This document shows positions 40,715 to 49,009 of a DNA stretch of 64,000 bases, one piece after another. Made by a program: the position numbers and the translations under genes. Numbering within the stretch: the first letter of the stretch is position 1; every line of letters begins with the position of its first letter. The notes below the pieces were generated by a model. It was not told the DNA's origin. It made no database searches and saw only the letters and a list, made by a program, of their open reading frames with translations. The stretch is from Bradyrhizobium sp. CCBAU 051011 (lineage in GTDB: Bacteria; Pseudomonadota; Alphaproteobacteria; Rhizobiales; Xanthobacteraceae), in the NCBI RefSeq assembly GCF_009930815.1, contig NZ_CP022222.1:8598501-8662500 (forward strand). Reading direction: 5' to 3'.

Positions 40715-41833
40715 ATGCCCGGCATCCGTTCGGCAAGACTGATTTGGATGGCCTGCGCCGCGCTGCTGGCGCTATCGCCCTCGTCCGCGGGCGCGACGTC
40801 GCGGATCAAGGACCTCGCCAACATCGAAGGCGTGCGGCAGAACCAGTTGATCGGCTACGGCCTCGTCGTCGGTCTCAACGGCACCGGCGACACGCTGAAC
40901 AACATTCCCTTCACCAAGCAGTCGCTGCAGGCAATGCTGGAGCGCATGGGCGTCAACATCCGCGGCGCCACCATCCGCACCGGCAACGTCGCCGCCGTCA
41001 TGGTCACCGGCAATTTGCCGGCCTTCGGCACCCAGGGCACGCGGATGGACGTCACCGTCTCCGCCCTCGGCGATGCCAAGAACCTGCAGGGCGGCACCCT
41101 GCTCGTCACTCCCCTGCTCGGCGCCGACGGCAACGTCTATGCGGTCGCCCAGGGCTCGCTGGCAATTTCCGGCTTCCAGGCCGAAGGCGAAGCCGCCAAA
41201 ATCACGCGCGGCGTGCCGACCAACGGCCGGATCCCCAACGGCGCCATCATCGAGCGCGAGATCGAGTTCGCGCTCAATCGCCTGCCCAATGTGCGGCTAG
41301 CGCTGCGCAACGCCGATTTCACCACCGCCAAGCGCATTGCCGCCGCAGTCAACGATTTCCTCGGCGTCAAGACTGCCGAACCGATCGATCCTTCCACCGT
41401 GCAGCTTTCGATCCCCGCCGAGTTCAAGGGCAACGTCGTCGCCTTCCTAACCGAGATCGAGCAATTGCAGGTCGATCCGGATCTCGCCGCCAAGATCGTG
41501 ATCGACGAGCGTTCGGGCATCATCGTGATGGGCCGCGACGTTCGCGTCGCCACCGTCGCAGTGGCGCAGGGCAATCTCACCGTCTCGATTTCGGAGAGCC
41601 CGCAAGTCAGCCAGCCCAATCCGCTGTCGCGCGGCCGAACCGTGGTGACTCCCCGCACCGGCGTCAGCGTTTCCGAAGACGGCAAGAAGTTTGCGGTCGT
41701 GAAAGACGGCGTCTCGCTGCAGCAGTTGGTCGACGGTCTCAACGGCCTCGGCATCGGCCCGCGCGACCTCATCAGCATCCTGCAGGCGATCAAGGCCGCC
41801 GGCGCGATCCAGGCCGACATCGAGGTGATGTGA
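40715..41833 (+). CDS. flgI: Flagellar P-ring protein FlgI
   Basis: A 372-aa protein. A signal peptide ends SPSSAGA; conserved IKDLANIEGVRQNQLIGYGL and VGLNGTGDTLNNIPFTKQSL start the mature protein. FlgI forms the periplasmic P ring around the distal rod, exported by Sec. The start is preceded by GAGGGGAGCACAGG. The stop codon overlaps the flgJ start by one base. Confidence 0.97.
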   Translation: MPGIRSARLIWMACAALLALSPSSAGATSRIKDLANIEGVRQNQLIGYGLVVGLNGTGDTLNNIPFTKQSLQAMLERMGVNIRGATIRTGNVAAVMVTGNLPAFGTQGTRMDVTVSALGDAKNLQGGTLLVTPLLGADGNVYAVAQGSLAISGFQAEGEAAKITRGVPTNGRIPNGAIIEREIEFALNRLPNVRLALRNADFTTAKRIAAAVNDFLGVKTAEPIDPSTVQLSIPAEFKGNVVAFLTEIEQLQVDPDLAAKIVIDERSGIIVMGRDVRVATVAVAQGNLTVSISESPQVSQPNPLSRGRTVVTPRTGVSVSEDGKKFAVVKDGVSLQQLVDGLNGLGIGPRDLISILQAIKAAGAIQADIEVM

Positions 41834-42189
41834 TGGACGCGAGCCTTATCAATGGCATCGGCGCATACTCGAAGAAAAAGACTTCGCTGATCAACGGCCG
41901 CAACGACCCGCAGCTCGCCGACGCGCTCAAGAAAATTTCGCCCGAAGCGCAGAAAAAGACGCGCGCCAAGGCCGAAGAGTTCGAGTCGATGTTCCTCAAT
42001 TCGATGTTTTCCCAGATGACCACCGGCGTCAAAGGCAAAGGGCCGTTCGGTGACACGCCCGGCACCGGCGTCTGGCGTTCGATGCTGACGGACGAATACT
42101 CGAAGTCCTTCGCCAAGTCCGGCGGCATCGGCATTTCCAACGACGTCTTCCGCACCTTGATCCTGCAGCAAGCCAATCGCGCCGGCTGA
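41833..42189 (+). CDS. flgJ: Rod-binding protein FlgJ (N-terminal domain only)
   Basis: A 118-aa protein. KAEEFESMFLNSMFSQMTTG and the tail FAKSGGIGISNDVFRTLI match the rod-cap domain of FlgJ. The muramidase domain of enteric FlgJ is absent, as is normal in alphaproteobacteria, so another enzyme must open the peptidoglycan for the rod. It overlaps flgI (TGATG) and lies 18 bp before the flgN-like gene. Confidence 0.9.
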   Translation: MDASLINGIGAYSKKKTSLINGRNDPQLADALKKISPEAQKKTRAKAEEFESMFLNSMFSQMTTGVKGKGPFGDTPGTGVWRSMLTDEYSKSFAKSGGIGISNDVFRTLILQQANRAG

Positions 42190-42207
42190 TCCAAAAGGAA
42201 ATTCGAC

Positions 42208-42711
42208 ATGAATCAGCGTCCTCAGGCTAGGCCCGCACAGTCACCAGCACCGGCACCGGCACGATCGATCTCGACGCCGGCCGAGGCGCGCAAGCTCGCC
42301 GAAGAACTGATGGAGGTGATGAGCGCTTTGCTCGGCATCATCGAACGTGAGACCGAACTGGTGCGCGCCGGGAACGTGCGCGAGGCGATGCAGTTGGAAG
42401 AGCAGAAAGGCGAGCTGTCGCGCCGCTACATGGTCGCGGTCGAAAACCTGAAGAACGCGCAAAGATATCTGGCGCAGGTATCGCCGGAATTGCTGACCAC
42501 CCTGCGCCGCCATCACGACACTTTCCGCGCGATGCTGCAGATCAATCTCACCGTGCTGGCGACCGCGCACGCGGTGTCCGAAGGCATCGTGCGCGGCGTC
42601 AACACCGAAATCCAGCGCAAGAACATTCCGAGCACCTATACGGCTTCGGGACAACGTGCTGCGCCCGGACCACGCAATATCACGCCGCTCTCGGTCAGCC
42701 GTTCGCTATAA
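42208..42711 (+). CDS. FlgN-like flagellar chaperone
   Basis: A 167-aa helical protein: a Pro/Ala-rich start, then LAEELMEVMSALLGIIERET, QLEEQKGELSRRYMVAVENL and a C-terminal segment RKNIPSTYTASG. Position after flgI-flgJ and helical content fit FlgN, the export chaperone of FlgK and FlgL, both encoded in this window. Sequence similarity judged by eye is modest. Start after AAAAGGAAATTCGAC. Confidence 0.65.
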   Translation: MNQRPQARPAQSPAPAPARSISTPAEARKLAEELMEVMSALLGIIERETELVRAGNVREAMQLEEQKGELSRRYMVAVENLKNAQRYLAQVSPELLTTLRRHHDTFRAMLQINLTVLATAHAVSEGIVRGVNTEIQRKNIPSTYTASGQRAAPGPRNITPLSVSRSL

Positions 42712-42867
42712 GAGAATCCCTTTTGGTTCTCTACAATTTTCATTAAATTTGCGCGGCCGCATCAGAGCGGGATTCAGCGTATTCCCTAACGCCGTGTTGA
42801 GGGGTGCCCGGCTATATTGCAACCGATGAGGGGTTGGATTTGACTCGCAGCAAGCCCGGAGGCTGCC

Positions 42868-43254
42868 ATGAGTACAGATTTCAACATCAAACCGGTGGGG
42901 GCACCGGTTGCCGCGCCGATCGTTCAGCATGTGAGCGAGGCGGCACAACGTGCGGTCGCGACCGAATTGCCGGCGAGCCAGAGCGTCTCGGCAGTCGATT
43001 CAAGCGCGCGCGCCGGCACCGATTCCGCGGCGGTCCGCGTCTCGATTTCGAATGCCAATCCTTCGGTGTCGAACAATGTGGTGATCGATCGCGACGCCCG
43101 CGCTGTCGTCTATCAGGTCATCGACGTCAGGACGAGCCAGGTGGTGAAGCAGTTTCCGGAGGAAGCGGTGCTGCGCCGCCGCGCCTATTTCCACACCCTC
43201 GACCTGACCAAGGATGCGCCGCAGCGCCTTCGCGCCACCGACCGCAAGGCTTAG
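42868..43254 (+). CDS. FlaG-like flagellar protein
   Basis: A 128-aa protein. An Ala/Val/Ser-rich N-terminal half precedes a C-terminal domain, VVYQVIDVRTSQVVKQFPEE, that matches the FlaG core (strand-turn-strand ending in an I/F-P-E-E motif). FlaG affects filament length in other bacteria. Start after GGAGGCTGCC. It converges with the minus-strand gene at 43273. Confidence 0.7.
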   Translation: MSTDFNIKPVGAPVAAPIVQHVSEAAQRAVATELPASQSVSAVDSSARAGTDSAAVRVSISNANPSVSNNVVIDRDARAVVYQVIDVRTSQVVKQFPEEAVLRRRAYFHTLDLTKDAPQRLRATDRKA

Positions 43255-43272
43255 GACGAGTAGCGGCTGAGC

Positions 43273-43638
43273 TTAGCTCGAGCGTGATGCGTAGGCTTGG
43301 TCGAGATAAGTCTGGCCGCTCGATGGATCGGTGACGACGTTCTTGATCTGCGCTTTCCCAAGGGCGGTCAGCGTGAACTTGGTGTCGCCGATCCGAAACG
43401 AATTGTCCTTGATCAGCACTTCCTGGAATTTGTTGGTGCCGCCGCTCTGGTACTGCACCTTGGCGCGGAAGCCCGTGACGTTAGAGACCGAGATCTTGAA
43501 CGTCTTCTGGTCCGCATATTTTCCCGTCCAACTACCTTCATAGAGATTGGGATCGACCGCCACGTACGGAGTCTTGGACGGGACGGTCATTCCCACCGTC
43601 TTGTAATTGGCTGAGATGATATTCCAGAGGTCAGCCAT
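43273..43638 (-). CDS. Uncharacterised protein in the flaF unit
   Basis: A 121-aa protein, no signal peptide. It starts MADLWNIISANYKTVGMTVP, then a beta-rich part (SWTGKYADQKTFKISVSNVT, KVQYQSGGTNKFQEVLIKDN) and an end with TYLDQAYASRSS. It starts 12 bp after flaF and must be co-transcribed. I do not recognise the family. The small beta fold and lack of a Sec signal would suit a type III-exported or cytosolic flagellar factor (inference). Confidence 0.65.
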   Translation of the reverse strand: MADLWNIISANYKTVGMTVPSKTPYVAVDPNLYEGSWTGKYADQKTFKISVSNVTGFRAKVQYQSGGTNKFQEVLIKDNSFRIGDTKFTLTALGKAQIKNVVTDPSSGQTYLDQAYASRSS

Positions 43639-43650
43639 CTTGCGAACCGG

Positions 43651-44016
43651 TTAGCCGCGACCGGCCAGGCCAGCGGCGAGATTGCAGTTGATATCGATCA
43701 GCGACTTCAGCTTGGCTGGGTCCGGATTCAACTGCATGTCTACCGTCTGCTTCATGACGAACACGCCGATGTTGGCGATGTTCTGACGCACCTCGATCGA
43801 CTGCGGGTTTTCGTCGGCCTGCGCCGCGCTCATGAAGATCGACCAGAGCCGGCGATTGAACAGCAGCGCGTTCTCCATGGCCTTGCCTGGACCCGCCCAG
43901 TTGGTCTGGACCTCCTGGAGCTGTCGTGCGGCCTTCAGCAGCGCCTGCGCCTCGATTTCACGGGGGGACGACGTAGTTTGCGACGTGCGAGCGTAGGCTT
44001 GGGCTGCATTAGACAT
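43651..44016 (-). CDS. flaF: Flagellar biosynthesis regulator FlaF
   Basis: A 121-aa protein with the typical AAQAYARTS start, EIEAQALLKAARQLQ and NRRLWSIFMSAAQADENPQ. In Caulobacter FlaF is needed for flagellin synthesis and secretion and works against FlbT, which is encoded 2.6 kb away on the other side of flagellin. First gene of a two-gene unit. Confidence 0.9.
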   Translation of the reverse strand: MSNAAQAYARTSQTTSSPREIEAQALLKAARQLQEVQTNWAGPGKAMENALLFNRRLWSIFMSAAQADENPQSIEVRQNIANIGVFVMKQTVDMQLNPDPAKLKSLIDINCNLAAGLAGRG

Positions 44017-44264
44017 TCACTAACCTCTGTGAGAGCGGTTCGCAGGACGACCGCGGAGAATTCAGGAAAACTGCCCAACTTTCATACAGGTAGCGCGTTT
44101 AAATATGGTTAGCGAAGGTTACCGATTGTGTCAGAAGCCCGACGAAATCCATATTTTCACCACCATGCCCGCCATCGGTTCTGATGGAATTAAGATCGCA
44201 AACCAAATTTTCCTGAAGAAGCTTTTTCTTTGTGCGGCCGATTCTCGCCGCTCGCTCGCGAAAG

Positions 44265-44293
44265 AAAAACGGCGGGGTTTCCCCCGCCGTTTT
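44265..44293 (-). terminator. Flagellin terminator
   Basis: On the minus strand AAAACGGCGGGGG-AAA-CCCCGCCGTTTTT: a perfect stem 24 bp after the flagellin stop, with a T-run. Efficient termination fits a highly expressed gene. Confidence 0.92.
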
Positions 44294-44316
44294 GAAGTTC
44301 TGCGTCGCTGCCGTGA

Positions 44317-46311
44317 TTAGCGCAGGAGCTGCAGCACGCTCTGCTGGCTCTGGTTGGCCAGCGCCAGCGCGGACACCGCGATCGACTGACGGGTCGACAG
44401 CGCCTGGCTGTTCGCCGCTTCCTCGTTGGTGTCGGCCAGCGTCAGGTTCGACGAGCCGGTCTGCAGCACGTTGATCAGGTTCTTCGAGAAGTCCTGACGG
44501 ATCTGCACGATCGACAGGTTCGAACCGAAGGCCGAAGCCTGCGAGCGAAGCGTAGTCGATGCGCCGTTCAGCGCCGTCACGATGTCGTTGATCGCAGCGT
44601 TGTCCTTGAAGGCGCCCGAACTCAGGACGTCGAGGCCGAGGCCGGCCGGGTTGAAGTTCACACCCTGGATGCTCAGCGTGGACTTGCCGGTTTCGTTGAA
44701 CGTCAGCTTGAGAGTGTCACCCCCGAGCAGGTTGATGCCGTTGAAGGACGCATCCTGCGCGGTGGTGGTGATCTGATTGATGATGTTGTTGTACTGGATG
44801 ACCAGGTTGTCACGGGTCAGTTTGGCATCTGGATCAACAACCGGAGCCGGAGCCGTGGTGCCGGCGGCGAACGCCTGGCCGGCGCCAACCGCGGAACCGG
44901 TGATCGCACCGATCGTGGCCGAAGCCGCTTCGTTCGTCGTGGTGATCGTCAGCTTGCCGGACACGAAAGTGGCCTGCAGGTTGTTGGCGGCGAGAGCCTC
45001 GTTCAGCTCGTTTAGCGAGGAGACACGGCCGGGAGCCTCGCCGAACACGATGTCGGTGGCAACACCGCCGCCGGTCGCAGCGATCCTCAGGGTCTTGCCT
45101 TCTAGCACGCCCGGGACTTCCGTGCGAGCCTGCGTCACGCCGCCTGGCAGACCGAGCGCGGTGAGAGCTGCAGCGTTGCTGCTGGTCAGCGTCAGGTCGC
45201 TCAGCGTACCGGTGTTCAGCGTGATCTGGCCGCCGGTGATCGTCGAGGCCGTCGACGAGCCGGTCAGACCGTCGATCTTCGCCAGCAGGCCGGTGACGTC
45301 GCTGTCGATCTTGATTTGGTTCGGATCGTTGCCGATCGTGTTCGCGGCCACGAAGGTCAGCGTCCTGCCGTTGACGGTGATGGTGTCACCGACCGCGAAG
45401 GCGTTCGACAGCGAAGGAGCCGTGCCGTCGCCGACGCTCAGCTTGGTGGTACCGGCCAGAGCACCGGCCGTCAGGGCGCCACCGCCACGAGTGGCGGTGC
45501 TTTGAGCGACAGTGTTGATTTCGAGCGCGACGGCCGCGGTACCGGTCACGACGAGGTCGGCGGCCGTACCGGACCTCAGGGTGATGATGCCGCCCGTTGC
45601 TGTCGAGGCGTTGGCCGGGGTCGTGTTGCCCGACAGGGAGTCGATCGCTGTCATCAAATCGCTCAGCGAGGTATCGACACCCATCGTATAGGCGTTGCCC
45701 GAACCGACGAGGCCATTCGCGCCCGCCTGGAACGTGATCGTCTTGCCGTTGACGACCAGCGTGTCGTTAGCAGCAACCGCAACGGTGAGTTGGGACAGCA
45801 GCGACGAGGGGGTCGCGTTGACCGGGCCGGCCGTCTGGAGCTGGCCGCCCGGGGTAGTTACCGTGGTGCTGGTATACGCACCGCGCTGCGGAGCTGAAGC
45901 ACCGGTGAACGTGGCGTTGGTCGGTGCCTGATCGGCGACCAGATTGTCGGCCGTTGCGCCGTCGATCACGACGGATGTGAACGACGACTTGGTCGAGTAA
46001 CCGACCGTCGTCTGCAGCGCCTGATTGGCGACAGATTTGGCGGAGTCAACGAGCTTCTGCAGCGAGGTGATGCCGGTGTTGGCGGCCTGCAGGACCTGCA
46101 CGCCGTTGCCGATGCCGTCGAGCAGATTGTTGATGTCGCCGGCGCGCGCATCGAGCGAAGCCGCGGTGAAGTAGTTGGTGGGGTTATCGAGGGCCGTGTT
46201 GACCTTCTTGCCGGTGGCAAGGCGATTCTGCGTGGTGGCGAGCAGATCGGCGGTCGACTGCAGCGAGAGGAGGTTCTGGCGAACCGAAGCCGAGAGAACA
46301 ATACCGGACAT
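44317..46311 (-). CDS. fliC: Flagellin (large, thick-filament type)
   Basis: A 664-aa protein. The N-terminal D0/D1 has SVRQNLLSLQSTADLLATTQ and NRLATGKKVNTALDNPTNYF; the C-terminal D1/D0 includes FGSNLSIVQIRQDFSKNLIN and SALALANQSQQSVLQLLR. The middle (~110-490) is a variable surface region with two copies of a beta-rich module (169-270, 298-390) also found in FlgL and FlgE. The size fits the ~65-kDa flagellins of the bradyrhizobial subpolar flagellum. A single copy is present here, between flaF and flbT. Ribosome site AGAAAGGTATGAAAG. Confidence 0.95.
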   Translation of the reverse strand: MSGIVLSASVRQNLLSLQSTADLLATTQNRLATGKKVNTALDNPTNYFTAASLDARAGDINNLLDGIGNGVQVLQAANTGITSLQKLVDSAKSVANQALQTTVGYSTKSSFTSVVIDGATADNLVADQAPTNATFTGASAPQRGAYTSTTVTTPGGQLQTAGPVNATPSSLLSQLTVAVAANDTLVVNGKTITFQAGANGLVGSGNAYTMGVDTSLSDLMTAIDSLSGNTTPANASTATGGIITLRSGTAADLVVTGTAAVALEINTVAQSTATRGGGALTAGALAGTTKLSVGDGTAPSLSNAFAVGDTITVNGRTLTFVAANTIGNDPNQIKIDSDVTGLLAKIDGLTGSSTASTITGGQITLNTGTLSDLTLTSSNAAALTALGLPGGVTQARTEVPGVLEGKTLRIAATGGGVATDIVFGEAPGRVSSLNELNEALAANNLQATFVSGKLTITTTNEAASATIGAITGSAVGAGQAFAAGTTAPAPVVDPDAKLTRDNLVIQYNNIINQITTTAQDASFNGINLLGGDTLKLTFNETGKSTLSIQGVNFNPAGLGLDVLSSGAFKDNAAINDIVTALNGASTTLRSQASAFGSNLSIVQIRQDFSKNLINVLQTGSSNLTLADTNEEAANSQALSTRQSIAVSALALANQSQQSVLQLLR
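45142..45420 (-). repeat. Shared beta module, flagellin copy 2
   Basis: Flagellin residues 298-390: FAVGDTITVNGRTLTFVA, then LLAKIDGLTGSSTASTITGG and SSNAAALTALG. Lines up residue by residue with FlgL 339-435 and FlgE 239-337. Confidence 0.85.
45502..45807 (-). repeat. Shared beta module, flagellin copy 1
   Basis: Flagellin residues 169-270: VAANDTLVVNGKTITFQA, then LMTAIDSLSGNTTPANASTA and TGGIITLRSGTAADLVVTG. The most divergent of the four copies but with the same order of blocks. Confidence 0.7.
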
Positions 46312-46343
46312 CTTTCATACCTTTCTGGTGTGAAATAAAGAAC

Positions 46344-46381
46344 GAGCCATGATTCCCAACCTCTCGATTGGGCGACGGCTC
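46344..46381 (-). promoter_or_regulatory. Two-step hairpin in the flagellin leader
   Basis: The outer stem GAGCC/GGCTC (46344-46348 with 46377-46381) and inner stem CCCAA/TTGGG (46355-46359 with 46368-46372) lie 33-70 nt before the flagellin ATG, so they would be in the 5' UTR. FlbT in Caulobacter binds flagellin mRNA leaders; this is a candidate target for the adjacent flbT product. Confidence 0.45.
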
Positions 46382-46535
46382 ACTCTGAAACCAAGTCTCT
46401 AAGAAAAAATGAATTTGGTCGGATAAGGAGCGCCGGAAGACGTCGAAATTGAAATTAGTTCGGCGCGCGAACGGGCTTCCGTATTCTTACTGGTGAGACG
46501 CGGAAAAGCCCCGTCAAATGGGCACAACTCGCATC

Positions 46536-46551
46536 TTCACCATTGGTTAAC
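46536..46551 (+). promoter_or_regulatory. Near-consensus CtrA box upstream of flbT
   Basis: TTCA-CCATTGG-TTAAC, one mismatch from TTAA-N7-TTAAC, 73-88 bp before the flbT ATG. Could serve flbT or, at ~225 bp, flagellin. Confidence 0.4.
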
Positions 46552-46623
46552 CATCATCGGGAAGGATGCCGAATCAGCCGGCGGGCACGACAACGCGCGA
46601 AAAGCGCCAATGGGAGAACAGGC

Positions 46624-47052
46624 ATGGCCTTGAAAGTCGAGCTCAAACCGCACGAGCGAATCATCATCGGCGCCTGCGTGGTCACCAACACCGATCAGCG
46701 CGCCAGGCTGTTGATCGACGGTGACAGGATTCCAATCCTGCGCGAGAAGGACATTCTCACCCCGGAGACCGCCGATACGCCGGCCAAGCTGGTCTATCTT
46801 GCGGTGCAGCTCATGTACCTGTCGCCGGACCCGATGGCCCACCACCCGACCTATTTCAGCCTGGTCCGCGACATCCTCACGACAATGCCGAGTGCATGGC
46901 CTTTCATCGAGGGCATCAACAACTTCACCCTAAACGGCGATCTCTATCATGCGCTCAAGGAAGCGAAGAAATTGATCGGCCATGAGGAGCAGATCCTGGA
47001 AAACGCCCGGAAAATGCAATCGCTCGACCAGCCCGATCGCAAGTCAGCATAA
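46624..47052 (+). CDS. flbT: Flagellin mRNA regulator FlbT
   Basis: A 142-aa protein. MALKVELKPHERIIIGACVV, FLREKDILTPE-like IPILREKDILTPETADTPAK and YLAVQLMYLSP are the FlbT signature. FlbT binds flagellin mRNA 5' leaders, acting post-transcriptionally; sign of control differs between species. Start after GGGAGAACAGGC. Divergent from flagellin, convergent with flgL across a shared terminator. Confidence 0.93.
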   Translation: MALKVELKPHERIIIGACVVTNTDQRARLLIDGDRIPILREKDILTPETADTPAKLVYLAVQLMYLSPDPMAHHPTYFSLVRDILTTMPSAWPFIEGINNFTLNGDLYHALKEAKKLIGHEEQILENARKMQSLDQPDRKSA

Positions 47053-47073
47053 TCGTCACTCGCATCTCAAAAG

Positions 47074-47099
47074 AAAAAGGCCTCCGTAAGGAGGCTTTT
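47074..47099. terminator. Bidirectional flbT/flgL terminator
   Basis: AAAAAGGCCTCC-GTAA-GGAGGCTTTT, a stem with A-rich and T-rich flanks between convergent flbT and flgL. Confidence 0.85.
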
Positions 47100-47124
47100 G
47101 TCGTTGGAGTGAACCGGCGCGCGA

Positions 47125-49002
47125 TCAGATCGGCAGGAACTTGGTCAACGTGGTCTGGTAGAGCATCGACGTGGTTTGATACGAGGCCTGCAGACTGGTC
47201 TGCAGTGCCAGGATCTTGGTCGCCACCTCGTCCTGGTTGATGCCTTCGATCTGGTCGAGCATGGTCTGCGCCATGCCCTTGAGCTGGGTCTGGCGGTCGG
47301 TCGAAGCCTTGATGGCGTTCTGCGCGCCGGCGAACTCCGCCTGCATGTCCTGAATCGATTGCTGACCGTTCTGCGGCGCCAGGTTCGCCGAAATCCGCTG
47401 CTGCAGCGCGTTCACCTGCGCCTTCGAGTTCGGATTGGCGGCATTGGTCGTGACCGCGGAATACACCGCGATGTTCTGCAACTGATAGCGCAGCGCCTGC
47501 TCGTTGGCGCGCGCGCCATACTGCACCGTGATCGACTGGTCGATGCGCGCGATCGCGGTGCCGCGTGCCGGATCATTACCGACTTCGCCCGTGTACCAAG
47601 AGACGGTGTTGGCGGATGTGCCGCCGATCAGATTGGTGGCCGTGGCAAAAGGAGGGCCGTTGACACGCAGCGGCGCCGGATTTGCGCTCGCAGCGGCGCT
47701 GAAGCCCAGTGCTGCGAACGCGGCCGCGTTCGAACTTGAAACCGTCAGGCTCGCGCCGTCAGCGCCGTGCAGCGCAATCACGCCGCCAGTGACGGTCGAC
47801 GGCGTCGTGGCGCCGGAGATCGAATCGATCTTGGCCAGCAAGGCCTGAACATTGTCGGTGATGTTGAGCTGGTTGCCGGTCGCGCCCGACGCGACGAAGG
47901 TGATGGGTGTACCGTTGACCGTGATGGTGTCGCCGGCCGCAAAGCTCGCAGCCAGCGAATCCGTTCCCGCCGCGCCGGACAGCAGCGTGGCGCCGGTGAT
48001 CGGCGCCGGCACCGCGGCCTGATTGTTGACCGCACTTCCCGTAACCGTCGCGGACGGATTGAAGAAATTGTCTGATGCCGCAATGGCGGACGCGGCAACC
48101 AGCGAGGTGTCGCTCAACGTCTGGATCGAAGACGTCAATGCAGCCTGCAGGTTCGCGGTGGTTGCGACCGTATCAGCGCCGATCAGGAACGAACCCGCAG
48201 GCGGCGGATTGGTGGTCGTCGCGGTCAGCGCGATCGACTCGGTGGTGCCATCGGGCAGATTGAAGCTGAACGTGATCTTGTCGCCATTGTTCGGATTGAC
48301 GGCGCCGAGATCGACGGTGACGGCCGGCGGCACGCCGGTCGGCTGCGTCACGGTCGCTCCCGTCAGCGATGAGCTGATCGGACCAAGCTTCAGCCCGAAT
48401 GACGAACCATCCTCGGCCAGGCTGGTCACCGTGGTCGTCAACGGCGGCGAGGCGACCGTCAGATGCGCCATGTTGCTGACGCCCTGATCGGCCTGGCGGC
48501 GTTCGTTGATCAATTGCTTCAACCCGGCCTGGGTTCCCACGCCGTCGAGCATGACGTCCGCCGGCACCGTCGCTGATGTGTCGGTGGTGCGTCCGGAAAA
48601 CAGATAGCGGTCACCGGTCTGGCTGTTGAGCAGCGACACCGCATTCGAGAACGCCGCCTGCGCCGTGATCTGACCGGAGGTCTGACCGTTGTCGTTGAGC
48701 ACGATGGTCGACGTACTGGCCGCTTTCTTTACCGACGTGCCGATGTCGGTCAATCCCTGCAGCGCAAGGTTGACGACGTTGAGCCTGGTATTGACGTTGG
48801 TCGCGGTATCCTTGAACGCATCGATGCTGCTGACTTGTGCGCGCAAACTAAGCGCAAAGCCGCGATTGGCGCCCTGCCCCGCATAGGTCGTCGAGACCCG
48901 GCCGCTGGCGAGCTGCTGCGTCAGGTCATCGAGTTGCTTGCGGATATTGAGGATCGAGGTCCCGATATAGGATGTTCTGCCGTTAACGCCATCGATCGAC
49001 AT
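47125..49002 (-). CDS. flgL: Hook-filament junction protein FlgL
   Basis: A 625-aa protein, longer than the enteric FlgL (~317 aa). The N-terminus has SYIGTSILNIRKQLDDLTQQ and LASGRVSTTYAG; the C-terminus has EVATKILALQTSLQASYQTT and SMLYQTTLTKFLPI. The extra length is surface insertions, including the module shared with flagellin and FlgE (339-435). It joins filament to hook and is the last gene of flgE-flgK-flgL, 7 bp after flgK. Confidence 0.92.
   Translation of the reverse strand: MSIDGVNGRTSYIGTSILNIRKQLDDLTQQLASGRVSTTYAGQGANRGFALSLRAQVSSIDAFKDTATNVNTRLNVVNLALQGLTDIGTSVKKAASTSTIVLNDNGQTSGQITAQAAFSNAVSLLNSQTGDRYLFSGRTTDTSATVPADVMLDGVGTQAGLKQLINERRQADQGVSNMAHLTVASPPLTTTVTSLAEDGSSFGLKLGPISSSLTGATVTQPTGVPPAVTVDLGAVNPNNGDKITFSFNLPDGTTESIALTATTTNPPPAGSFLIGADTVATTANLQAALTSSIQTLSDTSLVAASAIAASDNFFNPSATVTGSAVNNQAAVPAPITGATLLSGAAGTDSLAASFAAGDTITVNGTPITFVASGATGNQLNITDNVQALLAKIDSISGATTPSTVTGGVIALHGADGASLTVSSSNAAAFAALGFSAAASANPAPLRVNGPPFATATNLIGGTSANTVSWYTGEVGNDPARGTAIARIDQSITVQYGARANEQALRYQLQNIAVYSAVTTNAANPNSKAQVNALQQRISANLAPQNGQQSIQDMQAEFAGAQNAIKASTDRQTQLKGMAQTMLDQIEGINQDEVATKILALQTSLQASYQTTSMLYQTTLTKFLPI
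47698..47988 (-). repeat. Shared beta module in FlgL
   Basis: FlgL residues 339-435: LLSGAAGTDSLAASFAAGDT, then ITVNGTPITFVASG and LLAKIDSISGATTPSTVTGG. A 23-bp stretch at 47912-47934 is identical to 51959-51981 in flgE. Confidence 0.88.
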
Positions 49003-49009
49003 GAAACCC

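Larger units (their letters stand above)
46312..46623. other. Flagellin/flbT divergent intergenic region
   Basis: 312 bp. It contains the flagellin leader hairpin (46344-46381) and a near-consensus CtrA box (46536-46551) nearer flbT. No convincing sigma-54 GG-N10-GC element was found for flagellin, so its promoter type is unresolved. Confidence 0.5.

Noticed and set aside
39952..42189. 745-codon open frame on the plus strand
   Set aside because: Only its last 118 codons (flgJ) are real. The rest runs through the HxlR end, antisense fliX and out-of-frame flgI.
44087..44112. CtrA-like site upstream of flaF
   Set aside because: Best reading is CTAA-N7-TAAAC, two mismatches; too weak to call.
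46515..46535. Sigma-54-like TGGGCACAACTCGCA near flagellin
   Set aside because: An extra G spoils the GG-N10-GC spacing and it points away from flagellin.
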